Origin: Duncaniella muris
GTDB lineage: Bacteria > Bacteroidota > Bacteroidia > Bacteroidales > Muribaculaceae
DNA length: 64,000 bases
Assembly: GCF_003024805.1 (NCBI RefSeq)
Contig: NZ_PUEC01000006.1
Coordinates: 45,280 to 109,279 of the forward strand
Direction of reading: 5' to 3'
Position 1 is the stretch's first letter, and each line of letters opens with the position of its first letter. The notes beneath the pieces were generated by a model. It was not told the DNA's origin and made no database searches. It was given only the letters and a program-made list of their open reading frames with translations. Position numbers and translations under genes: made by a program. This document shows, in pieces, positions 9,018-19,400 of the stretch.

Positions 9018-11024
9018 TTATTCAATTGTCAGCGAAACGATTTCGGGCTTGACCACAGTTGCGTCAAGATTTCCGTCGGCGTCAAGCGGTGACACTACAA
9101 GACCCTTCTGCTGTATGCAGATTGAGAAGCAGCTTGCGCCCTCAAATTTCAGAGTTCCGGAGGTGGTATTGGTCAGGCTGATTTCGGTCACACCGTCCTT
9201 GTTGAGGGAAACAGACGGATTACTGAACACACCTGCGTCATTTGAGTCCCAGTTGAAAGCAGCCAGGTCATCGAAGTTATGGCCGAAGACTACTTTGGGG
9301 TCAGCTCCGTCAGTCCAGGTGATGCCGGGGAGGCGGAATGCAAGCTTGATGGTCTGTCCTTTCTTGAGACGGAGTTTGGTCACATCAACAGGATAGAGGC
9401 CATCGGCATCATAGAATGCGTTGTAGACTTCCAGACGATAGTGGTGGTCATCCTGGATGTAGCAGTTAAGATATTCAGGATTTACAGCAATAACAGTCGG
9501 ACCTGCCTGGCCACCGCCAAGAGACTTGACAGTCAGATTGGCACAGACATAGCGGTTGGCGACACCGTTTTCATCCTTAGCCACGGGAACACCGATAACG
9601 AGGGTGCCGTTTTCAGGGTTACATTCAAAGACTGTGAATTCTTTGCCCTTGACGGGATCAGGAGTAGTGGCGAGAAGTGTCACTTCCCGTGCAAACACGA
9701 TCTTGTTGCCTTCAATGGTGAATTCAGTCTGCGCCAGGCGTTCTTCAATAGCAAGTCCGTAGGCATTGTAAGGGATGCTGAATTTGCCGTCAGAATCCTC
9801 TTTGTAGCCGGTGTAGCGATTCATTGTCATTACGAATTCGTCATCAGAGAAAGCCGGACAGGCGGGAGTGCCATAGAGTTCAGAGAGTTTTTTCCATGCA
9901 CCTTCAACCTTGCCTTCACCGTTCTTCACTGTACCGTCCCATTCCATAAGACAATAGGGCTGTTCAGAATCAAGGAGATATGTGACAGCGGTTGCGTGAT
10001 AAGAAGCATCATCGCCGATAATGGTGAAGAGATCCGTGGCAAGATCCTTGTACTCAGGAAGAACCGGTGGAACTGTCGACAGAGACGGTCCGGTGACAGG
10101 CCACTCGCCGTCCCAGCCTTTTTCAACGAAGCAGAGAACCATGCGCTGATCCTTGTTGCCTCCTTTGCCGTCGTTACGGATGAGTTTGAGACCGAGAACG
10201 TGTTCGTTGAGTTTGACCAGTTCGATATTAACCATGTCGACAAAATACGAGTCACCAATGCGGTCGCCAAGCCAGTTCAATCCGGCAGGCATAGTGATAG
10301 TTTTTCTATCAGGGTCCATGACGAACGCTTTTGTCTGGCCGTTGACAGTCAGATTTGCGCCATTGATGAGATCGAACGTGAGTTCGTGGATAGACTCGAT
10401 GGTAGCTGTGGTAGTGGCGGCATCGCCAAACAGCCAGTCAGGAGCACCGGCCTGCCATACCCAGTTGGGGTCATCGACACCATCTTCGGCATATGAGGGA
10501 TAATCGGCCTCGGTATATGTTTTGCCGTCGGTAAATTTATCCCATCCCATCGGAGCGCACATGAATGTGAACGCGCCTAAATCAAGGTTTTTGGTGTCCA
10601 GCTCCCATGTTTTTGACTGGTCGGCCCCACCGGTGAGGTATGTCCAGAGAGGGTCTGTCAGCAGGTCACCGTTGGTATTTTCGAGTGTGAAACGATAGGG
10701 TTCGCCATAGACTATGCCGCCACGGGTCATTACGCCGAAACGGATTTCATAATCACCGGCAAAGGGGATGTTGGCTTCTGTAGAGGTTTTGCGCTCTATG
10801 CCCTGCGGATGAATCCAACTTGTGACGTAGCGGCTTCCAAGGAGGCTTTTCATTTTAACCTTGTTAGTAGCCTGGTCGATTTCAATTGTGTATGCTTTGC
10901 CTTCCACGAGATCCGCAGCCGTCAGATCAGGAGCGGGAAGGGATTCATCTTCCGGCGTACAGGCAGTGGAAGAAAACAACAGAGCCACGCCTGCAAGAAA
11001 TGAATAAAAAAACTTATGCTTCAT
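9018..11024 (-). CDS. Surface glycan-binding lipoprotein (SGBP-A position)
   Basis: A 668-residue lipoprotein (lipobox FSSTAC) directly after SusD. The start is a short Ig-like domain containing YEIRFGVMTRGGIVYG. A large beta-rich middle has two lipocalin-like stretches, and the C-terminal module carries YRLEVYNAF, which matches the repeated modules in the next gene. In Sus-like systems this position encodes a SusE-like surface binding protein. No enzyme motif is visible, and sequence divergence in this class is high, so the binding target is inferred only from the neighbouring glycosidases. Confidence 0.72.
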   Translation of the reverse strand: MKHKFFYSFLAGVALLFSSTACTPEDESLPAPDLTAADLVEGKAYTIEIDQATNKVKMKSLLGSRYVTSWIHPQGIERKTSTEANIPFAGDYEIRFGVMTRGGIVYGEPYRFTLENTNGDLLTDPLWTYLTGGADQSKTWELDTKNLDLGAFTFMCAPMGWDKFTDGKTYTEADYPSYAEDGVDDPNWVWQAGAPDWLFGDAATTTATIESIHELTFDLINGANLTVNGQTKAFVMDPDRKTITMPAGLNWLGDRIGDSYFVDMVNIELVKLNEHVLGLKLIRNDGKGGNKDQRMVLCFVEKGWDGEWPVTGPSLSTVPPVLPEYKDLATDLFTIIGDDASYHATAVTYLLDSEQPYCLMEWDGTVKNGEGKVEGAWKKLSELYGTPACPAFSDDEFVMTMNRYTGYKEDSDGKFSIPYNAYGLAIEERLAQTEFTIEGNKIVFAREVTLLATTPDPVKGKEFTVFECNPENGTLVIGVPVAKDENGVANRYVCANLTVKSLGGGQAGPTVIAVNPEYLNCYIQDDHHYRLEVYNAFYDADGLYPVDVTKLRLKKGQTIKLAFRLPGITWTDGADPKVVFGHNFDDLAAFNWDSNDAGVFSNPSVSLNKDGVTEISLTNTTSGTLKFEGASCFSICIQQKGLVVSPLDADGNLDATVVKPEIVSLTIE

Positions 11025-11069
11025 GTTTTTCAGAAAATAATAATATAATGACTGTGTGTTTCCTTAAGG

Positions 11070-12779
11070 TCAATCAGCCCAACCTGGGTTCTGCTTAAGC
11101 ACACCGTTTGAAAGAATAATCTGATCGTTGGGTATCTGCGAAAGACCCTTTGTGGCAATGATCTTGTTGCGGCTGTATGAAACCTGAGCGGGAGATCCGC
11201 CATTCTGTACGGAACCGGCACTGGCTACAACTGCATCAGCCATCACTTCAACTCCCTGACGCAGGAGATCCCAGTAACGGATGCCTTCAAAGGCAAGTTC
11301 ACGGGCACGTTCCGCCATGATGTTTTCTTTATTGACAGGGATGTCTGAAAGTCCGGCGCGCGAACGAATGCGATGCATGTAGGTTGCAGCTTGAGGCGAG
11401 CCGAGTTCGGCTGCCATCAGAAGAACGTCGGCATAGCGTATAATATTGTACGGCTGACAGTTATTGATCTGCATATCACCGGCTCCGGTAGACATATTAG
11501 CATTTTTTATGACCAGAGCTCCGTTTTCGAGCTGATAGAAAGCGATGGGTGAATATTTTTTAACGGTATATCCCGTATATTCACGCCAGTCATTATATGA
11601 CGGTTTGAAGTTTGCGTCTGATCCGATGCCTTCGCCTGCAATATCAATCACGCCTGCTGTGCGGCGGGGATCGGCAGCATCATAGATGGAATTGATGAAT
11701 GAGGGAATCACGGTGCATGCGCCCCAGCCGCAGTAGTAGGGAACCACGCTGAGCGGGCTACGCATACCCATCATCACCTGCCAGCGGTTGCCGTCAGCCG
11801 ATCCTTCGGTAGCATATGAGGCCATCGGAGTGAAGTTCATGCTGAGCACTACCTCTGAGTTGGCATCGCCTGCGTAAGTGGAGGCTGCTTCGTTCCATCC
11901 GGCTGAGGTTGTATTGGCTACGAGCGATGATGCCGGCCAGAAGTCTTTGTATGAGTCCAGAAGTTCGTAGTTGCCGCTGGCAATGACATCTTCGACAGCT
12001 GCAAGGGCTTCCGCCTTTGTGACAACGCCTGTGGTTTCGCCGGATTCATTGGTGAAACCGGGTTCCTGTCCGTAATAGCCTGTATAATAAAGGTAGGCAC
12101 GGGCAAGGATTGCCTCTGCGGCATATTTTGTGATACGGCCGAACTGTGATTTTTCAAGATTTGCATCGCCGGGAATATTGGCGATCGCATATTTGAGATC
12201 TTCGAAAATAGCAGCATAGACTTCTGCGGGATCGGCCTGACTGCGGTTTTCATTGACGGGTTCGAGAAACAGAGGTATGTTGCCCCAGAGGCGTACCATG
12301 TCAAAATAGAGCAAGGCGCGGAGAGCATGACATTCGCCCATGTAGAGACCGCGGTTCGAGTCTTTGTCTTTCCACTTGATCTGATCTTCACGGGTTATAA
12401 GCTCATTGCAGCGGTAGACTCCCTGATAGTACATTTTCCAGTCCTGTGCATACATCTGGAGATCGGCGGGCGATTCGCTCTGGTCAAAACGGTCGATGAC
12501 CTGATAGTTGCGGGCATCGGAGTTGCCTGTGCCTCCGTAGCATTCATCGCCCATGACGGTGGAGGCTACGTAGAAGCCTATGCCGGGAGCGGTTGAAGTC
12601 TGACGCCAGCCGTTGTAGCAGCCGATCAGCGCGCGCCATGCATCGGCTTCGGTCTTATAGAAATTGTTGGTGTTGGAATTTGTCATCGAATTTACATCGA
12701 GGAAGCTTTCTGAGCATGAGCTCATGCCGAGCAGCCCGACAACACCGAGTGCGAGTATGTTGACTTTAAATTTATTCAT
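11070..12779 (-). CDS. SusD/RagB-family nutrient-binding outer-membrane lipoprotein
   Basis: The 569-residue protein has the lipobox MSSCSES, then FLDVNSMTNSNTNNFYKTEADA, the classic SusD N-terminal pattern, TPR-like helices, and the C-terminal signature ARELAFEGIRYWDLLRQG. SusD proteins cap the SusC channel and hold oligosaccharides for import. It follows the SusC gene by 33 bases and is surely co-transcribed with it. Confidence 0.95.
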   Translation of the reverse strand: MNKFKVNILALGVVGLLGMSSCSESFLDVNSMTNSNTNNFYKTEADAWRALIGCYNGWRQTSTAPGIGFYVASTVMGDECYGGTGNSDARNYQVIDRFDQSESPADLQMYAQDWKMYYQGVYRCNELITREDQIKWKDKDSNRGLYMGECHALRALLYFDMVRLWGNIPLFLEPVNENRSQADPAEVYAAIFEDLKYAIANIPGDANLEKSQFGRITKYAAEAILARAYLYYTGYYGQEPGFTNESGETTGVVTKAEALAAVEDVIASGNYELLDSYKDFWPASSLVANTTSAGWNEAASTYAGDANSEVVLSMNFTPMASYATEGSADGNRWQVMMGMRSPLSVVPYYCGWGACTVIPSFINSIYDAADPRRTAGVIDIAGEGIGSDANFKPSYNDWREYTGYTVKKYSPIAFYQLENGALVIKNANMSTGAGDMQINNCQPYNIIRYADVLLMAAELGSPQAATYMHRIRSRAGLSDIPVNKENIMAERARELAFEGIRYWDLLRQGVEVMADAVVASAGSVQNGGSPAQVSYSRNKIIATKGLSQIPNDQIILSNGVLKQNPGWAD

Positions 12780-12812
12780 TTGTATAGATCTAAACTTTAT
12801 AAGAAAGTGAAT

Positions 12813-15800
12813 TTAGAACGCGAGGTTCACACCGAAGAGGAATGTGCGCGGACGCGGATAGTAGCCGAGGTCTACGCCTGATACCCATGCCTGGGTGCCA
12901 TAACCGATTTCCGGGTCCATTCCGTCATATTTGGTGAATGTGTAGAGGTTCTGTACCTGGAAGTAGAGGCGGGCGTTGCTGCACCATTTCTGCTTCATGA
13001 GGGGAGCGAAGTTGTAGCCGAAGGTGAGGTTCGAGAGACGGAGGAAATCGCCATCCTGCACATAGAGGTCGGAGAACTGCCAGTTGATGTTCTGGTTGGT
13101 CACACGCGGAATTTTATTGGATGTTCCTTCGCCTGTCCAGCGGCCGAGGATACGGGTGGTGTAGTTGGCCTGCTGACTGTCCCAGCTGCGGTAGCTCTGC
13201 ACGATCTTCTGACCGGCGGCACCTGTGGCGACAAGGCCGAGATCGAAGTTCTTGTAGTAGAGATTGATGTTGAAGCCGTAGGTGAACTTGGGCATGCCAT
13301 TGCCGAGGTTGACTTTGTCATTGTCATTGATGACACCGTCGCGGTTGATGTCGACAAAGATCACGTCGCCGGGCTGCACATTGTCCTGTAGCACACCGTT
13401 GCCGGCCTGAAGCCACTGGTTGATCTGTTCCTGGTTCTGGAAGATGCCTGCGGTCTTGAAGCCCCAGAAGTATCCTATTGGATTGCCGTTTTCAGCACGG
13501 TAGAATTCAGGGGTATTGTTGTAGAGTTCATTGACATTGCCGTGAATGATACCGTCCTGGTTGGGGATCGAGCCGACTTTGTTTTTGTTGAACGCGCCGT
13601 TGACACCTACACTGTAGGAGAAGTCGCGGCCGATTACGTCGGTCCAGGTGAGATTGAATTCGACACCGGTGTTTTTCACGTTACCACCGTTGATGAATGG
13701 AGCGTCAGTACCTGCGGTGGCAAGAATCGGAGCCACAACGAGCCAGTCTTTTGTGTTTTTGAGGTAGAAGTCAAATGCTACGGCAAGACGGCTGTTAAAG
13801 AGGCGGGCGTCAAAACCGAAGTCGGTCTGCTCGGAAGTTTCCCAGGTGATGTCGAGGTTGCCGAGACGTTCGGGGTATGCGCCCCAGTTGTCAGCCCAGG
13901 TGGAGTTGTATTCACCGTTGTAGACACCGTTTGGTCCCATGTACTGTCCGAAGAAGTAGTTGGCGTAGAGGTTTTTGATCGGTGAGAGATACTGGTAGTT
14001 GTCGATATTCTGATTACCTACGCGGCCCCAGCTTGCACGGATTTTGAGGAAGTCGAGCCATGAGCGGGTAGATTCCATGAATTTTTCGTTGGAGATGTTC
14101 CAGCCTGCCGAAACAGAGGGGAAGGTGCCGAAGCGGTGGCCACGGGCAAACTTCGAAGAGCCGTCGCGGCGCACGGTGGCGTTGATCATGTATTTTTCTT
14201 TCCAGTTCCAGCCAATACGTCCGAAGTAGCTGACCGAACGAGACTCGTCATGAGGATAGCCTGCGGCGTTGAGGCCGTCGGCAGTAGAGGCAGCTGTGCC
14301 GTTGCTGATCCATGCGTGGCTCCAGTCATCGAAGCCTTCTTTGAGATGGCTCTGCTTGGCTTCAAGATAAGAACCTGAGTAACGGTAGCTTTCCATACCG
14401 ATGAGAGCGTTGAAATGGTGGTCTTTGATGTCCCAGTCGTAGGTAGCGGTGTTGGTCCAGGTCATGCCGAGAGAGTTGGTCTTGTTCTGGGCTACTTTGG
14501 TGTAGGAGTGGGAGGTGTCAGTCGAGGTGAACTGGAAGACCGGCTCGAAGCTGCGGTATTCGGAAGCACCGTAGACAGCGCCGAACACGGTGCGCACCTT
14601 GAGATTCTTGATCGGTTCGATCTGGGCGTAGACATTTCCTGAGAAAGTGGCGCTCTTGTTGTCGTTCTTAAGCAGCATCATGTTGCCATAGGGGTTGCCG
14701 TCGCCCTTGTTCCAGTCGGAATTGACGGTTGAGTTGAAATCGCCGTCGGCATTATATATAGGTGCGAGCGGAGATGTGTAGAACGCGCCGCGGAGGGTGT
14801 TGTTATACTGGTTGCCCACGCCGATGCCGATTGAGTTGACGTAAACGAAGCTTGCCTGTTCGCCGACAGTGATGATGCCGTCAAAGAGTTTATGGTCTGA
14901 ATTGATACGGAAGTTGTAGCGGGAGTAGTCCGAAGCATCTTTGCCACCTACGATACCTTCCTGATTGATATAGCCGAGAGACATGGCATAGGTTGAATTT
15001 ACCGAGCCGCCTGTCACACCGAGAGTGTAGCTCTGAGTCTTGGCGTTGTCCTTGAACATTGCATCCATCCAGTCGGTGTCATAGACCGAAACAGGGTTGC
15101 CATCGGCATCACGGCGCCAGATGCTGCTGATCGACGACCAGTCATAGGGAGCGAGACCGCTGTTGATCTGCTGTTCGTCCATGATAGTCATATATTCCTG
15201 AGCGTTGAGCATCTTGGCTTTGCGGGGAGCCGACTGCCAGCCGTAGTAGCCGTCGAAAGTGACTTTGGCTTTGCCTTCACGGCCCTGGCGGGTGGTGATG
15301 AGCACAACGCCGTTGGCTGCCTGCGCGCCATAGATGGCTGCCGAGGCAGCGTCTTTCAGCACGTCGATGCTTTCGATGTCGGCAGGGTTCAGAGTAGAGA
15401 TGTCACCGCCGATACCGTCAATGAGGTAAAGAGGCTGAGCATTGCCTGTTGTTCCAAGACCGCGGATTGTCACTTTCATGGCTGCTCCGGGCTGTCCTGA
15501 CTCACTGGCGATGTTTACGCCTGGGAGCTGGCCCTGCATAGCCTGCAGTGGAGAAGTGGTGTTCATCTTGGCGATGTCATCACCCTTGATCTGTGCGGTA
15601 GCTCCGGTGACAAGTTTCTTTTTCTGGACGCCGTAGCCCACGACTACGACTTCGTCAAGTACTTCGGAGTCTTCTACGAGAGCAACATCCATGCGTTCTG
15701 ACGTCACTTTGATTTCGCGGGTTGTGAAACCTACATAGGAGAATACGAGAGTGGCGCCTTCGTCGGCCTTAAGGGTATAGTTGCCGTCAATGTCCGTCGA

Positions 15801-15992
15801 TGTGCCTTGCGACGAGCCCTTGATGAGGACACTGACTCCGACAAGCGGTTCACCGTCGGAAGCCTGGGTGACTGTACCTGATACAGTCAGAGGAGCGGCC
15901 GATGCGGTCATTCCGGCCAGAAGGCAGAATGCCAGCAGGGCAGTCCGGAAGAGACGCAGAGACTTGCATCGTTCCAAATTGTTTTTTCCCAT
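12813..15992 (-). CDS. SusC/RagA-family TonB-dependent oligosaccharide transporter
   Basis: From the ATG at 15992 this is 1059 residues: a signal peptide (ending near GMTASAAP), a carboxypeptidase-regulatory-like domain (DGEPLVGVSVLIKGSS), a TonB-box/plug start (EVVVVGYGVQKKKLVTGA), a plug domain, and a 22-strand-type barrel ending in FLFGVNLAF. It should import oligosaccharides released by the GH5 enzyme. An upstream GTG/TTG-type extension to 16178 is rejected because it adds 62 residues before the signal peptide and crosses the promoter. It is the first gene of the five-gene minus-strand operon. Confidence 0.95.
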   Translation of the reverse strand: MGKNNLERCKSLRLFRTALLAFCLLAGMTASAAPLTVSGTVTQASDGEPLVGVSVLIKGSSQGTSTDIDGNYTLKADEGATLVFSYVGFTTREIKVTSERMDVALVEDSEVLDEVVVVGYGVQKKKLVTGATAQIKGDDIAKMNTTSPLQAMQGQLPGVNIASESGQPGAAMKVTIRGLGTTGNAQPLYLIDGIGGDISTLNPADIESIDVLKDAASAAIYGAQAANGVVLITTRQGREGKAKVTFDGYYGWQSAPRKAKMLNAQEYMTIMDEQQINSGLAPYDWSSISSIWRRDADGNPVSVYDTDWMDAMFKDNAKTQSYTLGVTGGSVNSTYAMSLGYINQEGIVGGKDASDYSRYNFRINSDHKLFDGIITVGEQASFVYVNSIGIGVGNQYNNTLRGAFYTSPLAPIYNADGDFNSTVNSDWNKGDGNPYGNMMLLKNDNKSATFSGNVYAQIEPIKNLKVRTVFGAVYGASEYRSFEPVFQFTSTDTSHSYTKVAQNKTNSLGMTWTNTATYDWDIKDHHFNALIGMESYRYSGSYLEAKQSHLKEGFDDWSHAWISNGTAASTADGLNAAGYPHDESRSVSYFGRIGWNWKEKYMINATVRRDGSSKFARGHRFGTFPSVSAGWNISNEKFMESTRSWLDFLKIRASWGRVGNQNIDNYQYLSPIKNLYANYFFGQYMGPNGVYNGEYNSTWADNWGAYPERLGNLDITWETSEQTDFGFDARLFNSRLAVAFDFYLKNTKDWLVVAPILATAGTDAPFINGGNVKNTGVEFNLTWTDVIGRDFSYSVGVNGAFNKNKVGSIPNQDGIIHGNVNELYNNTPEFYRAENGNPIGYFWGFKTAGIFQNQEQINQWLQAGNGVLQDNVQPGDVIFVDINRDGVINDNDKVNLGNGMPKFTYGFNINLYYKNFDLGLVATGAAGQKIVQSYRSWDSQQANYTTRILGRWTGEGTSNKIPRVTNQNINWQFSDLYVQDGDFLRLSNLTFGYNFAPLMKQKWCSNARLYFQVQNLYTFTKYDGMDPEIGYGTQAWVSGVDLGYYPRPRTFLFGVNLAF

Positions 15993-16175
15993 TAGATGAA
16001 TAGATTTAGTTTTACTGGTTAGTCTTGCTGATTTTGTTATTCTCTCTTTGTGTGCGGCCGCGCTCGGCCTATAAATATATTGTATGTCAGGCAAAGTGCT
16101 GTATGCAGGTTTGAAGCAATTGCAGAACTTTGTTTTTAAGGTAAGAAGATAGTGCGATAGTCTAATAAAAGTAAG

Positions 16176-16207
16176 CAAATGTAAAGATTGCTTTCGTAAT
16201 CACCAAT
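16176..16207 (-). promoter_or_regulatory. Promoter of the SusC operon
   Basis: On the minus strand TACATTTG (16176-16183) is a consensus -7 box, with ATTGG near 16203-16207 at about the -33 position. Predicted start is near 16169. Confidence 0.55.
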
Positions 16208-16390
16208 TTTTTACCCTCATTATATGGGATAAAAACTGTTCTATCCGGGAGTTATTTGTTAACTTTATTAGCTTAAAATGTTTTAACCGATAATATTCAC
16301 GACTAACATTCAACACTTTACATCATTGACGCAAATGTTACTCCACCACCCGCAATCGCAGTGGATTTGGATATTTCATGAAAATCATTT

Positions 16391-16397
16391 TACTTTG
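16391..16397 (+). promoter_or_regulatory. Possible -7 box of the hybrid regulator gene
   Basis: TACTTTG resembles the consensus with one spacer base missing. It lies 32 bases before the ATG at 16429 and inside the longer in-frame extension, so it supports the shorter protein. Confidence 0.35.
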
Positions 16398-16428
16398 TGA
16401 ATGTAAATACTCCTTAAATGTTAACGCC

Positions 16429-19400
16429 ATGCGTTTACCCTTACTCATAAGCCTGACTCTTTGTTTCCTCTTCGGCTCCGCCCAGGAGTTCATGCTGAAA
16501 CATCTTGACACATCCAACGGTCTTGCAAACAACAAAATAAATGCCTTTTACCGTGACTCAGACGGCTTTCTATGGGTCGGGACATCTTCAGGGCTCTGCC
16601 GTTACAACGGCTATGGCTTCAAGATCTACCTTCCTGCCGTCGAAGACTCCGTCATGATTTCCTATGACGAAGACATCACCGACATACAGGAAGACAGAAA
16701 AGGACGTCTGTGGGTCCGCTCCGGGAAAACATATCTCATCTATGATCCGGTTTCAGACTGCCTGTCGACCGACCTCTCGCCTATTCTTAAGGAATACAAT
16801 ATGCAGTCTGCACCTTCACAGATCCATTTCGACAGCGGCAAAAATGCATGGATTCACATCAACAATGAAGGACTCTACCGGATCAAATCCGGATCAGGCA
16901 AAGCCGAGCTGCTGAAAGACAAAAGCTTTGCCGGAGACGAGATCACAGACATTGTCTCCATCCCTGACGAAGTCATGACCATCGACAACCACGGCGTCAT
17001 AAAATTCATCTCCCCTCAATCAATGCTTGTAACCCGCACCGACTCTCTCATAGCGGTGAACACCGACCCAAGCACTACTTTTGTCTACACCATCGTGCCT
17101 GACAACGATGGCCTGGCCTGGATCTTCAGCAATGAAAAATTGTGGCTCTACGACACCCGCAGCCACACCTGGGCCAATCACCTTCTCCCCGATGACAGAA
17201 ATCAAAAAGTTGTCAAGACGTTTATGCACGACAGCTCCGGAATCCGCTGGATAGCACGCGACCATAACGGCCTCGAAAAAGTGGTGCGCGAAAACGACCG
17301 CTTCCGCTTCATTCCGGTAACCACATCGGTAAGCTCAGGCATACGCAACACCGTCACCGCTCTTTATGACGACAACGCCGGATCACTATGGATCGGAACA
17401 TATAAAAAAGGTATATATTATCACAATGAAAGCGCAAACAAATTCAAACTGATACCATTCCCTGATGTCAACTGCCTGTATCCATCGCTGATCGACGGCT
17501 CGGTATGGATCGGCACCGATGCCGCTGGTATTATAAAATGGAATCCGCAGACCAACAGCCGCACCCCGATCCCCTACCTTACTGACAACGGCTCGCACCC
17601 GGCAATCACCACCATGCTAGAACTGCCCGACGGCACACTCTATTTCGGATCCTTTGCACGCGGCCTGCGCCGATGCCGCAACGGAAAAATAGAGACTCTG
17701 AGCACAGGAACAACCCTTGACAACGCCTACACCTGGGCGCTGGCCAAAGCCCCTGACGGCAAAATCTGGATCGGAACCCTCGGTCACGGACTCTACAGAT
17801 TCGATCCGAAATCGCTCGAAGTGAAATCATACAACATGTCCAATTCCGATCTGTTTTCGGACTATATCCTTGATATCGCGCGCGATGGCGAAGGTGAGAG
17901 GCGCATCTACATCGCCACCTCCTCAGGTGTCGCCGTATTCGACCCCATAAAAGAAAAATTCTCCAGCATCCCCCTCCTTGACGGACTTAAGATCAACGAC
18001 CTGCTCCACGACACCCGCGATCTGCTATGGGTAGCCTCAACCCGCGGACTGCACATCTATGACCCTCATAGAGAACGGATAATCCCGCTAAAAACTTCTC
18101 CAGACAAGGCCACTCCGGATTTCATTCTCGGCCTGCAGATCGACAACAACGGAAACGTCTGGGCCAGCGAAGGCGGCAATCTCGTAAAATTCAATGTCAG
18201 ATACAATGACAAAACCGGAGAATTCTCATACACCACACACCGCTATGACTCAGCTGACGGCCTGCAGAACTGCGACTTCAACCAGCGCTCCTTCGGCCGT
18301 CTCCCTTCGGGACAGATATTCATAGGCAGCCTTTACGGTCTCAATGAATTCAACCCTGACAGCATCCGTCACAACCGCGCACTTCCAAACGTAATGTTCT
18401 CAGACATCAGTGTCGGATCAAAAACCATCAGAGTCGGAGAGAATGTCAAAGGTCATGTATTGCTGAAATCATCGCCGAATCATGGCGGCACACTTGAACT
18501 CTGGCCTGACAACTCATCATTTTCAGTAACATTTGCGACTGACAACTACATATTCCCAGAAAAAACCACCTATCAGCACAAGCTTGAAGGCCTTGATGAC
18601 GAATGGATGACCACACCACCCGGAGTCCACATGGCAAGCTACACCAATCTGGCTCCCGGCACCTACAGGCTGCTTGTAAAAGCCGTCAACAATGACGGTT
18701 ACGAAAGTGTAAGCGCCGCAGAACTGACCATCATAATGCACCCGCCATTCTGGCTGTCGGTATGGGCCAAACTACTGTATGCCCTTATACTGTGCCTGCT
18801 TGTCTACGCATTTATACGCCACATCAAACTGCGCGAACGCCGCCGCTTCAACGAGAAGCGTAAAGAAGACGCTCTCGTCAAGCAAGAGGAAATCAACCAG
18901 CTGAAATTCAAGTTCTACACAAACGTCAGCCACGAACTCCGCACTCCGCTGACACTGATAGTCTCCCCTCTCGAAAGCATGATCAAGGAAGCAACAGACG
19001 AAAAACAGCTCAAACGTCTGACCCTCATGCGTAACAACGCCATGCGTCTGCTCCTGCTTGTAAACCAGCTTCTTGATTTCAGGAAAAATGAAGTCACAGG
19101 CCTGTCGCTACAGCTGTCTGAGGGCGAAATCGTAGGCTTTGTGCGCGGAGTCTGCCATTCTTTCGCCAACCTCTCCGAACGTAAAAACATACGCCTCACA
19201 TTCACCTCCTCCACTCCCGAACTGAATGCCATGTTTGATGAAGACAAACTCTATAAATCAATCATGAACCTCCTGTCCAACGCATTCAAATTTACCCCGG
19301 AAGGAGGAGAGGTAAAAACCGAACTGTCAACCACCCCGACTTCAGTCATCATCAAAGTCTCAGACACAGGCATAGGCATCAGCGACAGCGACAAGCCTCA

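Larger units (their letters stand above)
15993..16428. other. Divergent control region between SusC and the hybrid regulator
   Basis: This 436-base gap holds the promoters of both divergent transcripts and a SusC leader of roughly 175 nt. The stretch 16200-16340 is AT-rich and is the likely place for binding of the hybrid regulator. I see no clear long palindrome and no gene. Confidence 0.5.

Noticed and set aside
9279..10496. 405-residue plus-strand frame
   Set aside because: It lies wholly antisense to the SGBP-A lipoprotein, whose signal peptide and codons are convincing.
15993..16178. N-terminal extension of SusC by 62 residues
   Set aside because: It precedes a good signal peptide and overlaps the promoter and leader.
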